Shown here: positions 1-7,913 of the stretch, one piece after another
Layout: each line of letters opens with the position of its first letter
Numbering within the stretch: position 1 is the stretch's first letter
Assembly: GCA_964405465.1 (NCBI GenBank)
Contig: CAYONZ010000015.1
Coordinates: 7,871-71,870 of the forward strand
From: CAYONZ01 sp964405465
Lineage (GTDB): Bacteria; Bdellovibrionota; Bdellovibrionia; Bdellovibrionales; JAMPXM01
Reading direction: 5' to 3'
Length of the DNA stretch: 64,000 nucleotides
Position numbers and translations under genes: made by a program
The notes under the pieces: model-generated
Databases searched by the model: none
What the model saw: only the letters and a program-made list of their open reading frames with translations
What the model was told of the DNA's origin: nothing

Positions 1-51
1 CTTAAATATAGATTGGGCAAATCTGCTCGATCTCTTTCTCCGGGAGGGTCC

Positions 52-750
52 ATGCTTTCGACGGCAACCGAAACACAGAGCTTCGACCAGGAACTAGTCG
101 ATCTACTTCAAGATGTGGCAAGGCTCGCTAAAGCATATAGAGCCCCAATCAGAGCCGTTCCTCTCAACTTCAAAGAAACATTAAAGAATCTCTCCCTTGA
201 GCAAGTTGCCGCAATGAAGACCTGTCTTCGCTTTGTACGGGACACAACTCTGCGCGCTTGCGGACCTGGCGGTGAGCTTCCATCCGAGCAAACGCTTTTA
301 AAGTCGGCTCTAGAAAGCCTTGGTCTGGAACCGATGTCTGATGATCTTTATTCTACGCTTGAACATGAAGACATTATCGAGGTTCATGATCTTTCAGGAA
401 CACAGATCTATCGAAATTTCGAGGCCTTCAATCTCATTAGCTTCACCCTTTTTGATTTGATGGCAAACCCTTGGTACACGCTTTATTCACGACCGCAGTT
501 GGCCAGCGAAGCCATTCAGCGCCGAATGCTAGAGCTTATGAGTAGTCCCAAAGGTGTAGAGGATGCCAAAATTCCAGATCACTTGATCACGGAACTTGAG
601 GTTGAAATGCCCCGGTCCATTTTACTGAGCTTTAAAAAAGTGGCCCCTCTGCGTAGCAAGGCCACTGGAGAAATCGCTGCATTTTTTTCGACGAAATCAG
701 CTCGCTTGATTGCTCACGGAGAAGAAACGAGCAAGATTGCCTTTATTTAA
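52..750 (+). CDS. hypothetical protein, 232 aa
   Basis: I do not recognise this family. The start is taken at the ATG at 52 because GGGAGG lies a few bases upstream (about 42-47); an in-frame codon at 13 has no such site. The protein is soluble-looking, with no signal peptide or membrane segment, and is acidic and helical in its first half (leucine-rich around residues 15-70). A Gly-Pro-Gly-Gly turn near residue 70 and a Trp-Tyr pair near the centre are the only distinctive spots. Its end overlaps the end of the convergent diiron-enzyme gene by 54 bp, so the two 3' ends are coding on both strands. A sensor or regulatory role for the neighbouring acyltransferase/oxidase pair is possible but is only context inference. 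Confidence 0.6.
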   Translation: MLSTATETQSFDQELVDLLQDVARLAKAYRAPIRAVPLNFKETLKNLSLEQVAAMKTCLRFVRDTTLRACGPGGELPSEQTLLKSALESLGLEPMSDDLYSTLEHEDIIEVHDLSGTQIYRNFEAFNLISFTLFDLMANPWYTLYSRPQLASEAIQRRMLELMSSPKGVEDAKIPDHLITELEVEMPRSILLSFKKVAPLRSKATGEIAAFFSTKSARLIAHGEETSKIAFI

Positions 751-1371
751 TTCTTCACGAACCGCGGGATCAGCAGCTTGTAATAAGACCTCTCTATACA
801 ATACAAGAGACTGATCGAAATTTTTCTTCACAATTTCTTGGGTTTCAGCCGGGAGTCCTTGTAGAAACTGAAGGGCATGAGGAAAATGGTCTTGATCCAC
901 TTCTTCATGAAGAGCAAGAAACTTACAAGCCTTTCCCATTCCGGCGGCATTTACCTTTTTTAAAATTTGTTTTGAGTAAAGATAAGTTAACCCCTCAAGC
1001 ACTGTGATGTATCCAAACATTGCCATTGGATTGACGTGTTGAATTTGAAAAAATTGGATTTCATAGAAGTTTCTCGTCTGGGGAGCTTCAGGGTATTGGT
1101 CAAGTCGAGCCCCCAAGCAATGCAGATCTTGCTTCAAAAGATGCTCATGCCCCTTTTCTTCTGTCGCATGGTCAATAAAGCGAACTCTAATTTTTTCGAG
1201 AGATTTATCGCAGTTTCCAGCAACCAAACAAAGCAGCTGGTGAGTGTGATCTACATAATGGTAGGTTTGGGCTAGATAATTAATATAGAACTCTCGATTT
1301 TCCCAAGGCAGGCTTAATGCAAACTTTCCGAAATCGGCCAATTGACTCTCTATATATTCTCTTAAAATCAT
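697..1371 (-). CDS. heme-oxygenase-like diiron enzyme (TENA/PqqC-like fold)
   Basis: All-helical protein of about 224 aa resembling the iron-containing redox enzyme/heme-oxygenase-like diiron oxidase (HDO) group. Seen directly are two Glu/His helices, ATEEKGHEHLL in the middle and HEEVDQDHFPHAL in the C-terminal third, which match the paired E-x-x-H and D-x-x-H metal-ligand pattern of that fold. Such enzymes oxidise amines, fatty acids or amino-acid-derived substrates using O2. The start is uncertain: ATG 1371 has GGGGGT just upstream, while ATG 1383, ATG 1407 and TTG 1446 are also in frame, the last overlapping the upstream gene. It is the second gene after a GNAT-fold enzyme, so its substrate may be that enzyme's N-acyl product. 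This pairing is inference. Confidence 0.7.
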   Translation of the reverse strand: MILREYIESQLADFGKFALSLPWENREFYINYLAQTYHYVDHTHQLLCLVAGNCDKSLEKIRVRFIDHATEEKGHEHLLKQDLHCLGARLDQYPEAPQTRNFYEIQFFQIQHVNPMAMFGYITVLEGLTYLYSKQILKKVNAAGMGKACKFLALHEEVDQDHFPHALQFLQGLPAETQEIVKKNFDQSLVLYREVLLQAADPAVREELNKGNLARFFSVSNQAS

Positions 1372-1429
1372 AGACACCCCCATATTCGTTTTGTGCAATC
1401 CGGCCATTAGAAAAATCCAGTTCAATCGC

Positions 1430-2152
1430 TTAGGAAGCTCGGGCAAATACCGGACGATCTATATTGACCGCGTATTTTCGCTTTCGCCAAATTTCCATTA
1501 CAGCCATTCTGGCCTTTGGGTGTTCAATTGGCTTGTGGTTCTCTTTGGTCAAAACGATCAAATCAATTTCAAGTTTCGAGGGTTCATGAAAAAATGTATG
1601 TAGCACTCTTGCGCCCAAATTTTCTGCCATTTTCGTTACACCAAGATTTTGCCGGGTCGACCCTAACAAAGCCTCCGCATCACTTTCAAGAAATCTTTCA
1701 CACAAGAGTGCACCAAGCAGATCCTTTACTGAAACTCCCCCAGTCCGCCCACGCCAATTCGGATGAACCGTTGTATGGCTCGAAACCAAAAACTTTTTCC
1801 CAAACTTTTCTAAAACACCGTGAGCTTCTGGACGCCAGAGTGTCGAAAAATAGCCGTCCTCTCGGTTTGCTGGAAGAGAGAAATCGACAAAGTCCATGAG
1901 CATGACCGCAACACACTCTGCTCCGTAAAATATGGCAAGAATTTCATCTTGTCGGAGAAATGAGTCGGACGTTTGTTGATGATTGGGTTTGCGCTCTTGC
2001 CAAAATTCTTGCCAGACATTCTTCCACATAGAATAGGCACTATTGTAGTCGCGAACAAACTCATTTGACGGATTTTTTCCAGGAAGAATCACAACTCTAA
2101 ATAGCGACATATTCAATCTAAACACCTTAGACTCAGTGGAAATCTCACTCAT
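1430..2152 (-). CDS. GNAT-fold acyltransferase (N-acyl amino acid / autoinducer synthase-like)
   Basis: A 240-aa protein with a recognisable GNAT core: a beta strand, then VHPNWRGRTGGVSVKDL as the acyl-CoA/ACP-binding P-loop region, a helix (LLCERFLES) and a strand ending in GARVLHTFF. The overall organisation resembles the N-acyl amino acid synthase and LuxI-like branches more than small-molecule acetyltransferases, but I cannot name the substrate. The ATG at 2152 is chosen because GGAGGA lies four bases upstream; ATG 2170 and GTG 2206 are in-frame alternatives without a good site. It is first in a two-gene unit with the diiron enzyme. The residues that would distinguish an AHL synthase are not evident, so no quorum-sensing claim is made. 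Confidence 0.65.
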   Translation of the reverse strand: MSEISTESKVFRLNMSLFRVVILPGKNPSNEFVRDYNSAYSMWKNVWQEFWQERKPNHQQTSDSFLRQDEILAIFYGAECVAVMLMDFVDFSLPANREDGYFSTLWRPEAHGVLEKFGKKFLVSSHTTVHPNWRGRTGGVSVKDLLGALLCERFLESDAEALLGSTRQNLGVTKMAENLGARVLHTFFHEPSKLEIDLIVLTKENHKPIEHPKARMAVMEIWRKRKYAVNIDRPVFARAS

Positions 2153-2483
2153 ATTTTCCTCCGAATGCATACGTCTCCATTTAGCGCACAACACAAACGT
2201 TGGCACACCACTATGCAGACAATTGACACATTCTTAACTAAATAGTTTTTATTGATACAGCTCACTATCGATTCTGAGTCACTCGATCATAAGATTCAAG
2301 AGTCAGTGTTAAAATTCCCAAAATTTCTTCACATATTGACAAGCTTTATTTATAACTATTTTTTATTTAGACGTAGGTATTTTAAGGACTTAGTAAAATC
2401 ATATTTTAAAAAAACTGACTAATTTTTGATATCTCATCTAGAGACTTCGATAGAGGCATTGTGCCAATTCGACACAATTCGAA
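2153..2483. other. AT-rich intergenic region, 331 bp
   Basis: Lies upstream of the GNAT gene and downstream of menH, both on the minus strand. It is markedly AT-rich with many short A and T runs, as expected for a promoter-bearing leader. I found no credible open reading frame, strong hairpin or repeat. The promoter for the GNAT/diiron pair is presumably here, but I cannot pick convincing -10/-35 boxes. Confidence 0.5.
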
Positions 2484-3239
2484 CTAGAATTTCATAAACT
2501 TTATTAAATCCGCCATCGCTTGCGGATTATCCCAAGGAACTCGGTGGCCAGCTCCAGATACAATTGATAACCGCTGAGTCGCAGGTTTATCTATTTCGGA
2601 GAGAACTTTGGTGAACTTTTGATCTCGCTCGCCACATATCCAATGAATTGGCACTGAAACCGATTGAAGTTCTTTTCGTAGGTCTCTCTGCAAACCAAGC
2701 GACCAATTCTTCAGCGCCCAAGACAAGGTCAGCCTATCAAAATCGGCCTCATCGCGACGCAAGTGCCTTTCACTTGCTACTGACGAGGCAAGTACCTCTT
2801 GCGAATTCCACTCATCAACGATCTCATGCCACTGCGATGAACAAAATTTATTTGCCCAATTCGCGTCATTGTCTCGGCGCTGCTTTCGCAGCTGTTCATC
2901 CCATTCTGCAAGACCAGGATGTGCTGATATGAAGACTGCTTCAACAAAACGCGACGGCGCCATGAGGAGAATATGCATCGCGAGCCGTCCACCCAGAGAG
3001 TAACCCACTAGTAATGGTTTGACCGGGTCTTCAACAATCTCAAGTGTCTTCAAAAAACTTTGTGCAAAAAAATCGAAAGCATTGTCTTCTGAGGAACACT
3101 GAAATGAACTGGCATTGGTCTTTATCCATTGCCATAGATCAATCGCTTCGACCTGAACATCCTTGCCCCACTCGAGCCGGTTCCAGTCGGAAGGCAATCC
3201 CAAAAAACCATGAATGACTACAATGCGACGTTTTTCCAA
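2484..3239 (-). CDS. menH: 2-succinyl-6-hydroxy-2,4-cyclohexadiene-1-carboxylate synthase
   Basis: Alpha/beta hydrolase of 251 aa that eliminates pyruvate from SEPHCHC in menaquinone synthesis. The N-terminal HGFLG forms the oxyanion region, GYSLGG near residue 82 is the nucleophile elbow with the catalytic Ser, and the C-terminal GAGHRVPWDNP supplies the catalytic His. These are typical of MenH. The start is a TTG at 3239 with GAGG about four bases upstream and no better ATG; it overlaps the end of menD by 22 bp, which suggests translational coupling. It is third in the menF-menD-menH operon. Identity comes from both motifs and context; generic hydrolase is the only alternative. Confidence 0.9.
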   Translation of the reverse strand: MEKRRIVVIHGFLGLPSDWNRLEWGKDVQVEAIDLWQWIKTNASSFQCSSEDNAFDFFAQSFLKTLEIVEDPVKPLLVGYSLGGRLAMHILLMAPSRFVEAVFISAHPGLAEWDEQLRKQRRDNDANWANKFCSSQWHEIVDEWNSQEVLASSVASERHLRRDEADFDRLTLSWALKNWSLGLQRDLRKELQSVSVPIHWICGERDQKFTKVLSEIDKPATQRLSIVSGAGHRVPWDNPQAMADLIKFMKF

Positions 3240-4939
3240 AGGGCCTCAAATTGCGAGTTGAAGTTTTTAGATTGTTGCGCGTCTGGGCGAATTTCAACAA
3301 CACGCCATCCACGATGGCCTCGCCCCTCGATCTCCCCTTGGCGACAGACGTTTTCCACTGACTGCCAACACTCGTAAGAAAGATTCCACATTTCTGCCCA
3401 TTTTCGAAAATCTAGCTGATGATTATTTTGAAAAAGCTCACTTCGAAATATTCCTTCGAAGATCTTGCCGCCAGCATTATTCATCACCACAATTGTTCCA
3501 CTATCTGCTTCAAGACATGGCAAGATCCAAGGCGCCTCTAAATTGTAAAGTGTCGTGAGGTCACCAAACAAACCCCAGTTATGAACCTTGGCGCGAGCTA
3601 AACCCAAAAATGTCGAGATCTGGCCATCGATACCATTCACTCCCCGATTTGCATCGACCACTATACGTTTCACTCGTTGGCCAAAATTATCCCACTGGCG
3701 AATGGAGAGGCTGTTGCCAACATACATAATGTCGTCGCACCCAACCAATTTGGATAAATGGAAAACCATGGAAGCTTCCGAATTAGAATATCGCTGCAGC
3801 AAATCTTTCACTTGTTTTTCAATACGCGAGTCAAGCGCCAGAAGATCTGAACTGGACGAATCCGTTGGAGCCTCAGCCAGAGACATTCTCAGCGGAATTG
3901 CACCTTCCAACATCATCGCCGAAATGGCGCTCAATGGGGTTTGCAAAAACCATCCTCGCCCCAAGCCAGCAAACTCAAGATGGTGAATCGAAAGAACTGA
4001 AACAGGACAATTGGCATTGTCCAAATCACGCCAAACCCTTACCGTTGGAACTCCCCCCAAACGGAGAACCCCATCATAAAGACGCTTATGCAAGCCAAGA
4101 CTAAGAAGTCGGTCGCCCGATTTTATTGCGAAAGGATTTAGGTCTGGATCCTCCCGCAGTCCTGACGTACCTTCCAGGTAAACAGGAAGTTTAAGACTCA
4201 ATAATATTTGTTTACATGCGGCCTGCTCTACAGCAGAGCACAACGTCCCCACAATCACCACAGGTGATTTTGAACCGTTGAAAAAATCTTGAAAAGAATC
4301 CACTATCGTTTTTGCCGGGATTTTTTTTTGTTTTACAAAATCGACAGCAACCGAAAACTCCTCTGCCAGCGAGACTAAGTCTAGAGGTTCAATTGGACCA
4401 TCAAGCAAGGGTTCATCAAAGCAAATATTGACATGAACTGGGCGAGACGATTCCAAGTCGGCCAAACTCAAATTCAACGGCTCATTTTCAAGATCAAAAG
4501 CTTGGGCTACATAATGGCTAAAAATTCCAGGCTGCACGATGGACTGAGGAGCTCCCGTTCCCCGCAAACGTTTCGGCCTGTCTGCCGTCAATAACACCAG
4601 TGGAACGCCTGAATAAAATGCCTCGACTGTTGCCGGAAGTAGCTCTGCCACCGCAGTGCCACTCGTGGTAATAACGGCCACCGGGCGTTGGGTCGCTCGA
4701 GCTCTACCTAATGCAAAAAATCCAGCCGAACGCTCTTCAAAAAATGACCAGATTTTGAAGCCTTGAGTTTTTTCGAGTTGCATGATCAGCGGAGCATTGC
4801 GAGCTCCAGCACAGAAGATCACATCGCGAACGCCAGTCCGATAAAGTTCCTGCAGTACCTGTCTCGCCAATTCAATATTTGAATTTGGACCGCACCTCAA
4901 ATCACCCGATGCTAAATTTGGAACTACTTGATTGGTCAT
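3218..4939 (-). CDS. menD: 2-succinyl-5-enolpyruvyl-6-hydroxy-3-cyclohexene-1-carboxylate synthase
   Basis: ThDP-dependent enzyme of 573 aa that condenses 2-oxoglutarate-derived succinic semialdehyde with isochorismate. The N-terminal domain carries GVRDVIFCAGARNAPL, then FFEERSAGFFALGRA and ITTSGTAVAELLPATVEAFY, which are MenD hallmarks including the ThDP-activating Glu. The C-terminal domain has a GVNGIDGQIST stretch matching the ThDP/Mg-binding region, followed by a NNAGGKIF loop. ATG 4939 is preferred; an in-frame TTG lies at 4975. MenF ends 42 bp upstream and menH overlaps the 3' end, so the three form one transcription unit. Length is normal for the family. Confidence 0.95.
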   Translation of the reverse strand: MTNQVVPNLASGDLRCGPNSNIELARQVLQELYRTGVRDVIFCAGARNAPLIMQLEKTQGFKIWSFFEERSAGFFALGRARATQRPVAVITTSGTAVAELLPATVEAFYSGVPLVLLTADRPKRLRGTGAPQSIVQPGIFSHYVAQAFDLENEPLNLSLADLESSRPVHVNICFDEPLLDGPIEPLDLVSLAEEFSVAVDFVKQKKIPAKTIVDSFQDFFNGSKSPVVIVGTLCSAVEQAACKQILLSLKLPVYLEGTSGLREDPDLNPFAIKSGDRLLSLGLHKRLYDGVLRLGGVPTVRVWRDLDNANCPVSVLSIHHLEFAGLGRGWFLQTPLSAISAMMLEGAIPLRMSLAEAPTDSSSSDLLALDSRIEKQVKDLLQRYSNSEASMVFHLSKLVGCDDIMYVGNSLSIRQWDNFGQRVKRIVVDANRGVNGIDGQISTFLGLARAKVHNWGLFGDLTTLYNLEAPWILPCLEADSGTIVVMNNAGGKIFEGIFRSELFQNNHQLDFRKWAEMWNLSYECWQSVENVCRQGEIEGRGHRGWRVVEIRPDAQQSKNFNSQFEALWKNVAL

Positions 4940-4981
4940 TCTATTTCGCCATCTCACGATCCGTTTCAACTTCAAAAAATA

Positions 4982-6091
4982 CTACACATCGAGCATTCGA
5001 CGAATGGCATGTCGTTTTGCCTGCAGTTCGACCCATTCTTTTTCGAGAACGCTTTTTCCTACAACACCACAACCTGAATTCAATAGTATTTGTTTATCCT
5101 GCCATTGCACGTTGCGAATCGCGACCCAACACTCAGCATTCACCTTGGAGTCTTCAGTCCACAAAACACCAAATGGTGCACCAAAGCGAAAGCGAGTGCT
5201 AACGGAATCCCATGTGCTCATCCATTGCAATCCCCCTCCTCGCGGAGAAACCCCCAATGCTGGAGTGGGATGTAAATCAGCAACCAAGTCTGAAAATGAA
5301 AATTCTCGAGTCAGTTGCAAGCGCAAATCAGTTTTGAGATGCAAAAGGTGAGGTAACTCTAAAATCTCAACGGCTTTCTTTTCAACATGGCCCCAGCGAT
5401 TCAAAACCGCAATTATATCATCCACTACAAGTTGATGCTCTTCTTGCTCTTTGGGATCCATAATGAAAAAATCGCGCTCCGCTTGACTCGCCGGCAACGG
5501 CAGAGTTCCCGCAAGAGCCATCGTATTCAGAGTGCCCCCTGCCCGGTATGAAAACAGGCACTCTGGGGTTAGACCTAGCATTCCCTCTTGATCATTCCAA
5601 AAACCATAAACGCAACCTCTTTGGGCTTTTTCGCGAGATTTCAATGCTGCCAAAATCACTCTTGCTCGCCAATGATCAGAGGTCAAAGCTTCAGCCTTTG
5701 CCGTGACCATTGGAACGGCCTTCATAACCTGGCGATTCGAAATAGAGTTTTGAATCACATGAAATGCGGACGCAAAGTCATCAAACTCTGGTTCTTTCCA
5801 AGACAAAAACAGCTCTGGTCTAGAAACCTCGGTTTGCAACCAAGCCTCCAATACCGAAATCAAACTCGAAGTCGATACCGGCTGCCAGTGCCTGGTGATC
5901 CACCAAGGCTTTTTGCTCTTAAGGTAAAAATCAGGGGCAAAAATCGAAGCCGTCTCAGCATCTGCGAAATCGCTCCACCGACCATCGCCCCAGCCCAGCA
6001 AAACACGATCGGCAGACGACGACAAAATCCAACCGGAACGCAAGAATACGCCCACCTGACTCGCTGCAAAAGTGTCTGACCAACGGCTCAT
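4982..6091 (-). CDS. menF: isochorismate synthase
   Basis: Chorismate-utilising enzyme of 369 aa, somewhat shorter than enterobacterial MenF because the N-terminal region is trimmed. The C-terminal catalytic core is intact: MALAGTLPLP, the KEQEEHQLVVDDI helix with metal-binding Glu residues, LHPTPALGVSPRGG, and the terminal GCGVVGKSVLEKEW segment. It converts chorismate to isochorismate and starts the menFDH operon. The ATG at 6091 has AGAGGA upstream. Anthranilate or aminodeoxychorismate synthase are less likely given direct linkage to menD and menH. The gene is divergent from DAHP synthase, so the entry steps of chorismate and menaquinone synthesis share a 78-bp promoter region. Confidence 0.93.
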   Translation of the reverse strand: MSRWSDTFAASQVGVFLRSGWILSSSADRVLLGWGDGRWSDFADAETASIFAPDFYLKSKKPWWITRHWQPVSTSSLISVLEAWLQTEVSRPELFLSWKEPEFDDFASAFHVIQNSISNRQVMKAVPMVTAKAEALTSDHWRARVILAALKSREKAQRGCVYGFWNDQEGMLGLTPECLFSYRAGGTLNTMALAGTLPLPASQAERDFFIMDPKEQEEHQLVVDDIIAVLNRWGHVEKKAVEILELPHLLHLKTDLRLQLTREFSFSDLVADLHPTPALGVSPRGGGLQWMSTWDSVSTRFRFGAPFGVLWTEDSKVNAECWVAIRNVQWQDKQILLNSGCGVVGKSVLEKEWVELQAKRHAIRRMLDV

Positions 6092-6169
6092 TATTTATCC
6101 TCTAGAGTTGACTTCAAAATTGACTTGTAATCTGGTACTTTCACTCTGTCACTAAGGAATAAAGCAGTT

Positions 6170-7024
6170 ATGAAGAAGTCGTCGTCGAGTGTGGAAATTC
6201 AATTGCCACACATCGCATCTGTCAAAATTGGTGGAGAATTGGAGCGCCGCGAATTTGCGGTCATCGCCGGCCCCTGTTCAATTGAATCACGCGATCAATT
6301 TCGCAATGCTGCCCTTTCTGTTAAAGCCGCTGGAGCTACCGTTTTACGTGGTGGAATTTTTAAAATGCGCACCAATCCCAACGCTTTTCAAGGGCTAGGC
6401 ACAACGTCGTTTGCGTTGATCAAAGAGGTCAAAAACGAAACACAGATGCCTTTGTGTTCTGAGGTTATGGATCCAAGACAAATTTCAGATCTTATGGAAG
6501 TGGTCGATTGTTTTCAGGTCGGCTCACGCAACATGTATAATTACTCGCTGCTTTTGGAACTCGGGCAGACCAAAAAGCCGGTGATGCTCAAGCGTGGCCT
6601 CTCGGCAACAGTGGAAGAGTGGGTCTTAGCTGCTGAATATATTATGAAGGGTGGAGGCACAGACATTATCATGTGCGAACGTGGTATTCGTACATTTGAA
6701 ACAATCACCCGCAATACCCTTGACCTAAATGCAGTGGCTTATCTTAAAGCCCACACGCACTTTCCTGTAATTGTGGATCCTTCACATGGCACAGGTCGCC
6801 CAGAACTGATTGCTCCAATGGCTCTCGCCGCTGCTGCAGCTGGAGCGGATGGTATCATGATTGAAGTTCATCCAAATCCCAAGGAGGCCCTGTCTGATGG
6901 ATTTCAGGCACTTACTCCGCAACAGTTTTCAGATCTCATGGGACCGTTGCAAGCCGTAGTCGAAGCCACTGGTCGAAAACTTTCAATTTCTCGCAAACCC
7001 GAAATATCGCTATCGTTGCCTTAG
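6170..7024 (+). CDS. aroF: 3-deoxy-7-phosphoheptulonate synthase, type I-beta core
   Basis: DAHP synthase of 284 aa that makes the first shikimate-pathway intermediate from PEP and erythrose 4-phosphate. Diagnostic segments are AGPCSIES near residue 33, KMRTNPNAFQGLG, LKRGLSATVEEW, IMCERGIRTFE and VDPSHGTGRPE, which hold the PEP, metal and phosphate ligands. There is no N-terminal ferredoxin-like or chorismate-mutase regulatory domain, so this is a bare barrel of the Pyrococcus/Bacillus type and may be unregulated by aromatic amino acids. A TAAGGA site lies about 10 bases before ATG 6170. It is followed 43 bp later by menG, probably in the same operon. Confidence 0.93.
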   Translation: MKKSSSSVEIQLPHIASVKIGGELERREFAVIAGPCSIESRDQFRNAALSVKAAGATVLRGGIFKMRTNPNAFQGLGTTSFALIKEVKNETQMPLCSEVMDPRQISDLMEVVDCFQVGSRNMYNYSLLLELGQTKKPVMLKRGLSATVEEWVLAAEYIMKGGGTDIIMCERGIRTFETITRNTLDLNAVAYLKAHTHFPVIVDPSHGTGRPELIAPMALAAAAAGADGIMIEVHPNPKEALSDGFQALTPQQFSDLMGPLQAVVEATGRKLSISRKPEISLSLP

Positions 7025-7067
7025 AGAAAAACATGCTTAGTGATACAAAAATAAATAGGACTTATTT

Positions 7068-7829
7068 ATGAATACTGAATTACAACCTACTGACCCAACA
7101 CAATACTCCACTCGTACCTCTGCCGAGCATGGCCCACAAGCCGAAAAAATTCGCTCGATGTTTAGTGAGATTGCTGGACGCTATGACCTTGCCAACACAG
7201 TGATGTCTCTGGGTGTCCATCACCTTTGGAGGAAAGAGCTGGTTCGTTGGAGTGGTGCACGACCAGGTCAAAAAACACTTGATTGCGCAACAGGCACTGG
7301 CGATTTGGCTATTGAATTTAAACGAGCCGTGAGTTCGTTGGGTGATGTCATTGGAACCGACTTCTGCAAGGAAATGATGCTTCCTGCCCCTGCTAAAGCC
7401 AAAGAGGCGGGTTTTGATATTCGCTTTGAACAAGCAGATGTCACACAGCTCCCCTATGACAAGGCTCGTTTTGATATTTCAAGTATTTCATTCGGAATTC
7501 GCAATGTGCAGGAGCCAACTAAAGGATTGAGTGAATTGGCCCGAGTTGTAAAACCAGGTGGCAAGGTGATGGTTCTCGAGTTTGGCCAACCTTCATTTCC
7601 GATATTGAGCCAACTCTACAAATGGTATTCCCGAAACATTTTGCCTAAGATCGGTGGATGGATCACAGGCAAACCGCAACACTATAGCTATTTGCAAAAC
7701 TCATCAGCTGAGTTTCCATGTGGTCAAAAATTTGTCGACCTCATGATGTCGACAGGCCGATACACTAAAGTGGAGTATCGGGAACTTACTTTTGGCATCG
7801 CTTACATCTACCGCGGCACCGTAAGATAG
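7068..7829 (+). CDS. menG: demethylmenaquinone methyltransferase
   Basis: Class I SAM methyltransferase of 253 aa in the UbiE/MenG family; it performs the last menaquinone step. Seen are the N-terminal FSEIAGRYDLANTVMSLG signature, SAM motif I DCATGTGDLA, motif II around ADVTQLPY, FGIRNVQEP, and the family marker VLEFGQP followed by YSRNILPKIGG. No ubiquinone genes are in the window whereas the Men pathway is nearly complete, so menaquinone rather than ubiquinone is the likely substrate. The gene follows DAHP synthase on the same strand, linking both ends of the chorismate-to-menaquinone route. Confidence 0.95.
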   Translation: MNTELQPTDPTQYSTRTSAEHGPQAEKIRSMFSEIAGRYDLANTVMSLGVHHLWRKELVRWSGARPGQKTLDCATGTGDLAIEFKRAVSSLGDVIGTDFCKEMMLPAPAKAKEAGFDIRFEQADVTQLPYDKARFDISSISFGIRNVQEPTKGLSELARVVKPGGKVMVLEFGQPSFPILSQLYKWYSRNILPKIGGWITGKPQHYSYLQNSSAEFPCGQKFVDLMMSTGRYTKVEYRELTFGIAYIYRGTVR

Positions 7830-7913
7830 AGCTGCGAAATAGCTTTGAAACAAATGTGAAATGGGCATTTATAAATTGTTTGTGCGACATCACGGCTCGA
7901 GTGAAGCCAAAAA

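Noticed and set aside
5588..6079. 163-codon open frame opposite menF
   Set aside because: It lies entirely on the antisense strand of a strongly supported menF, shows no family features and is a codon-bias shadow.
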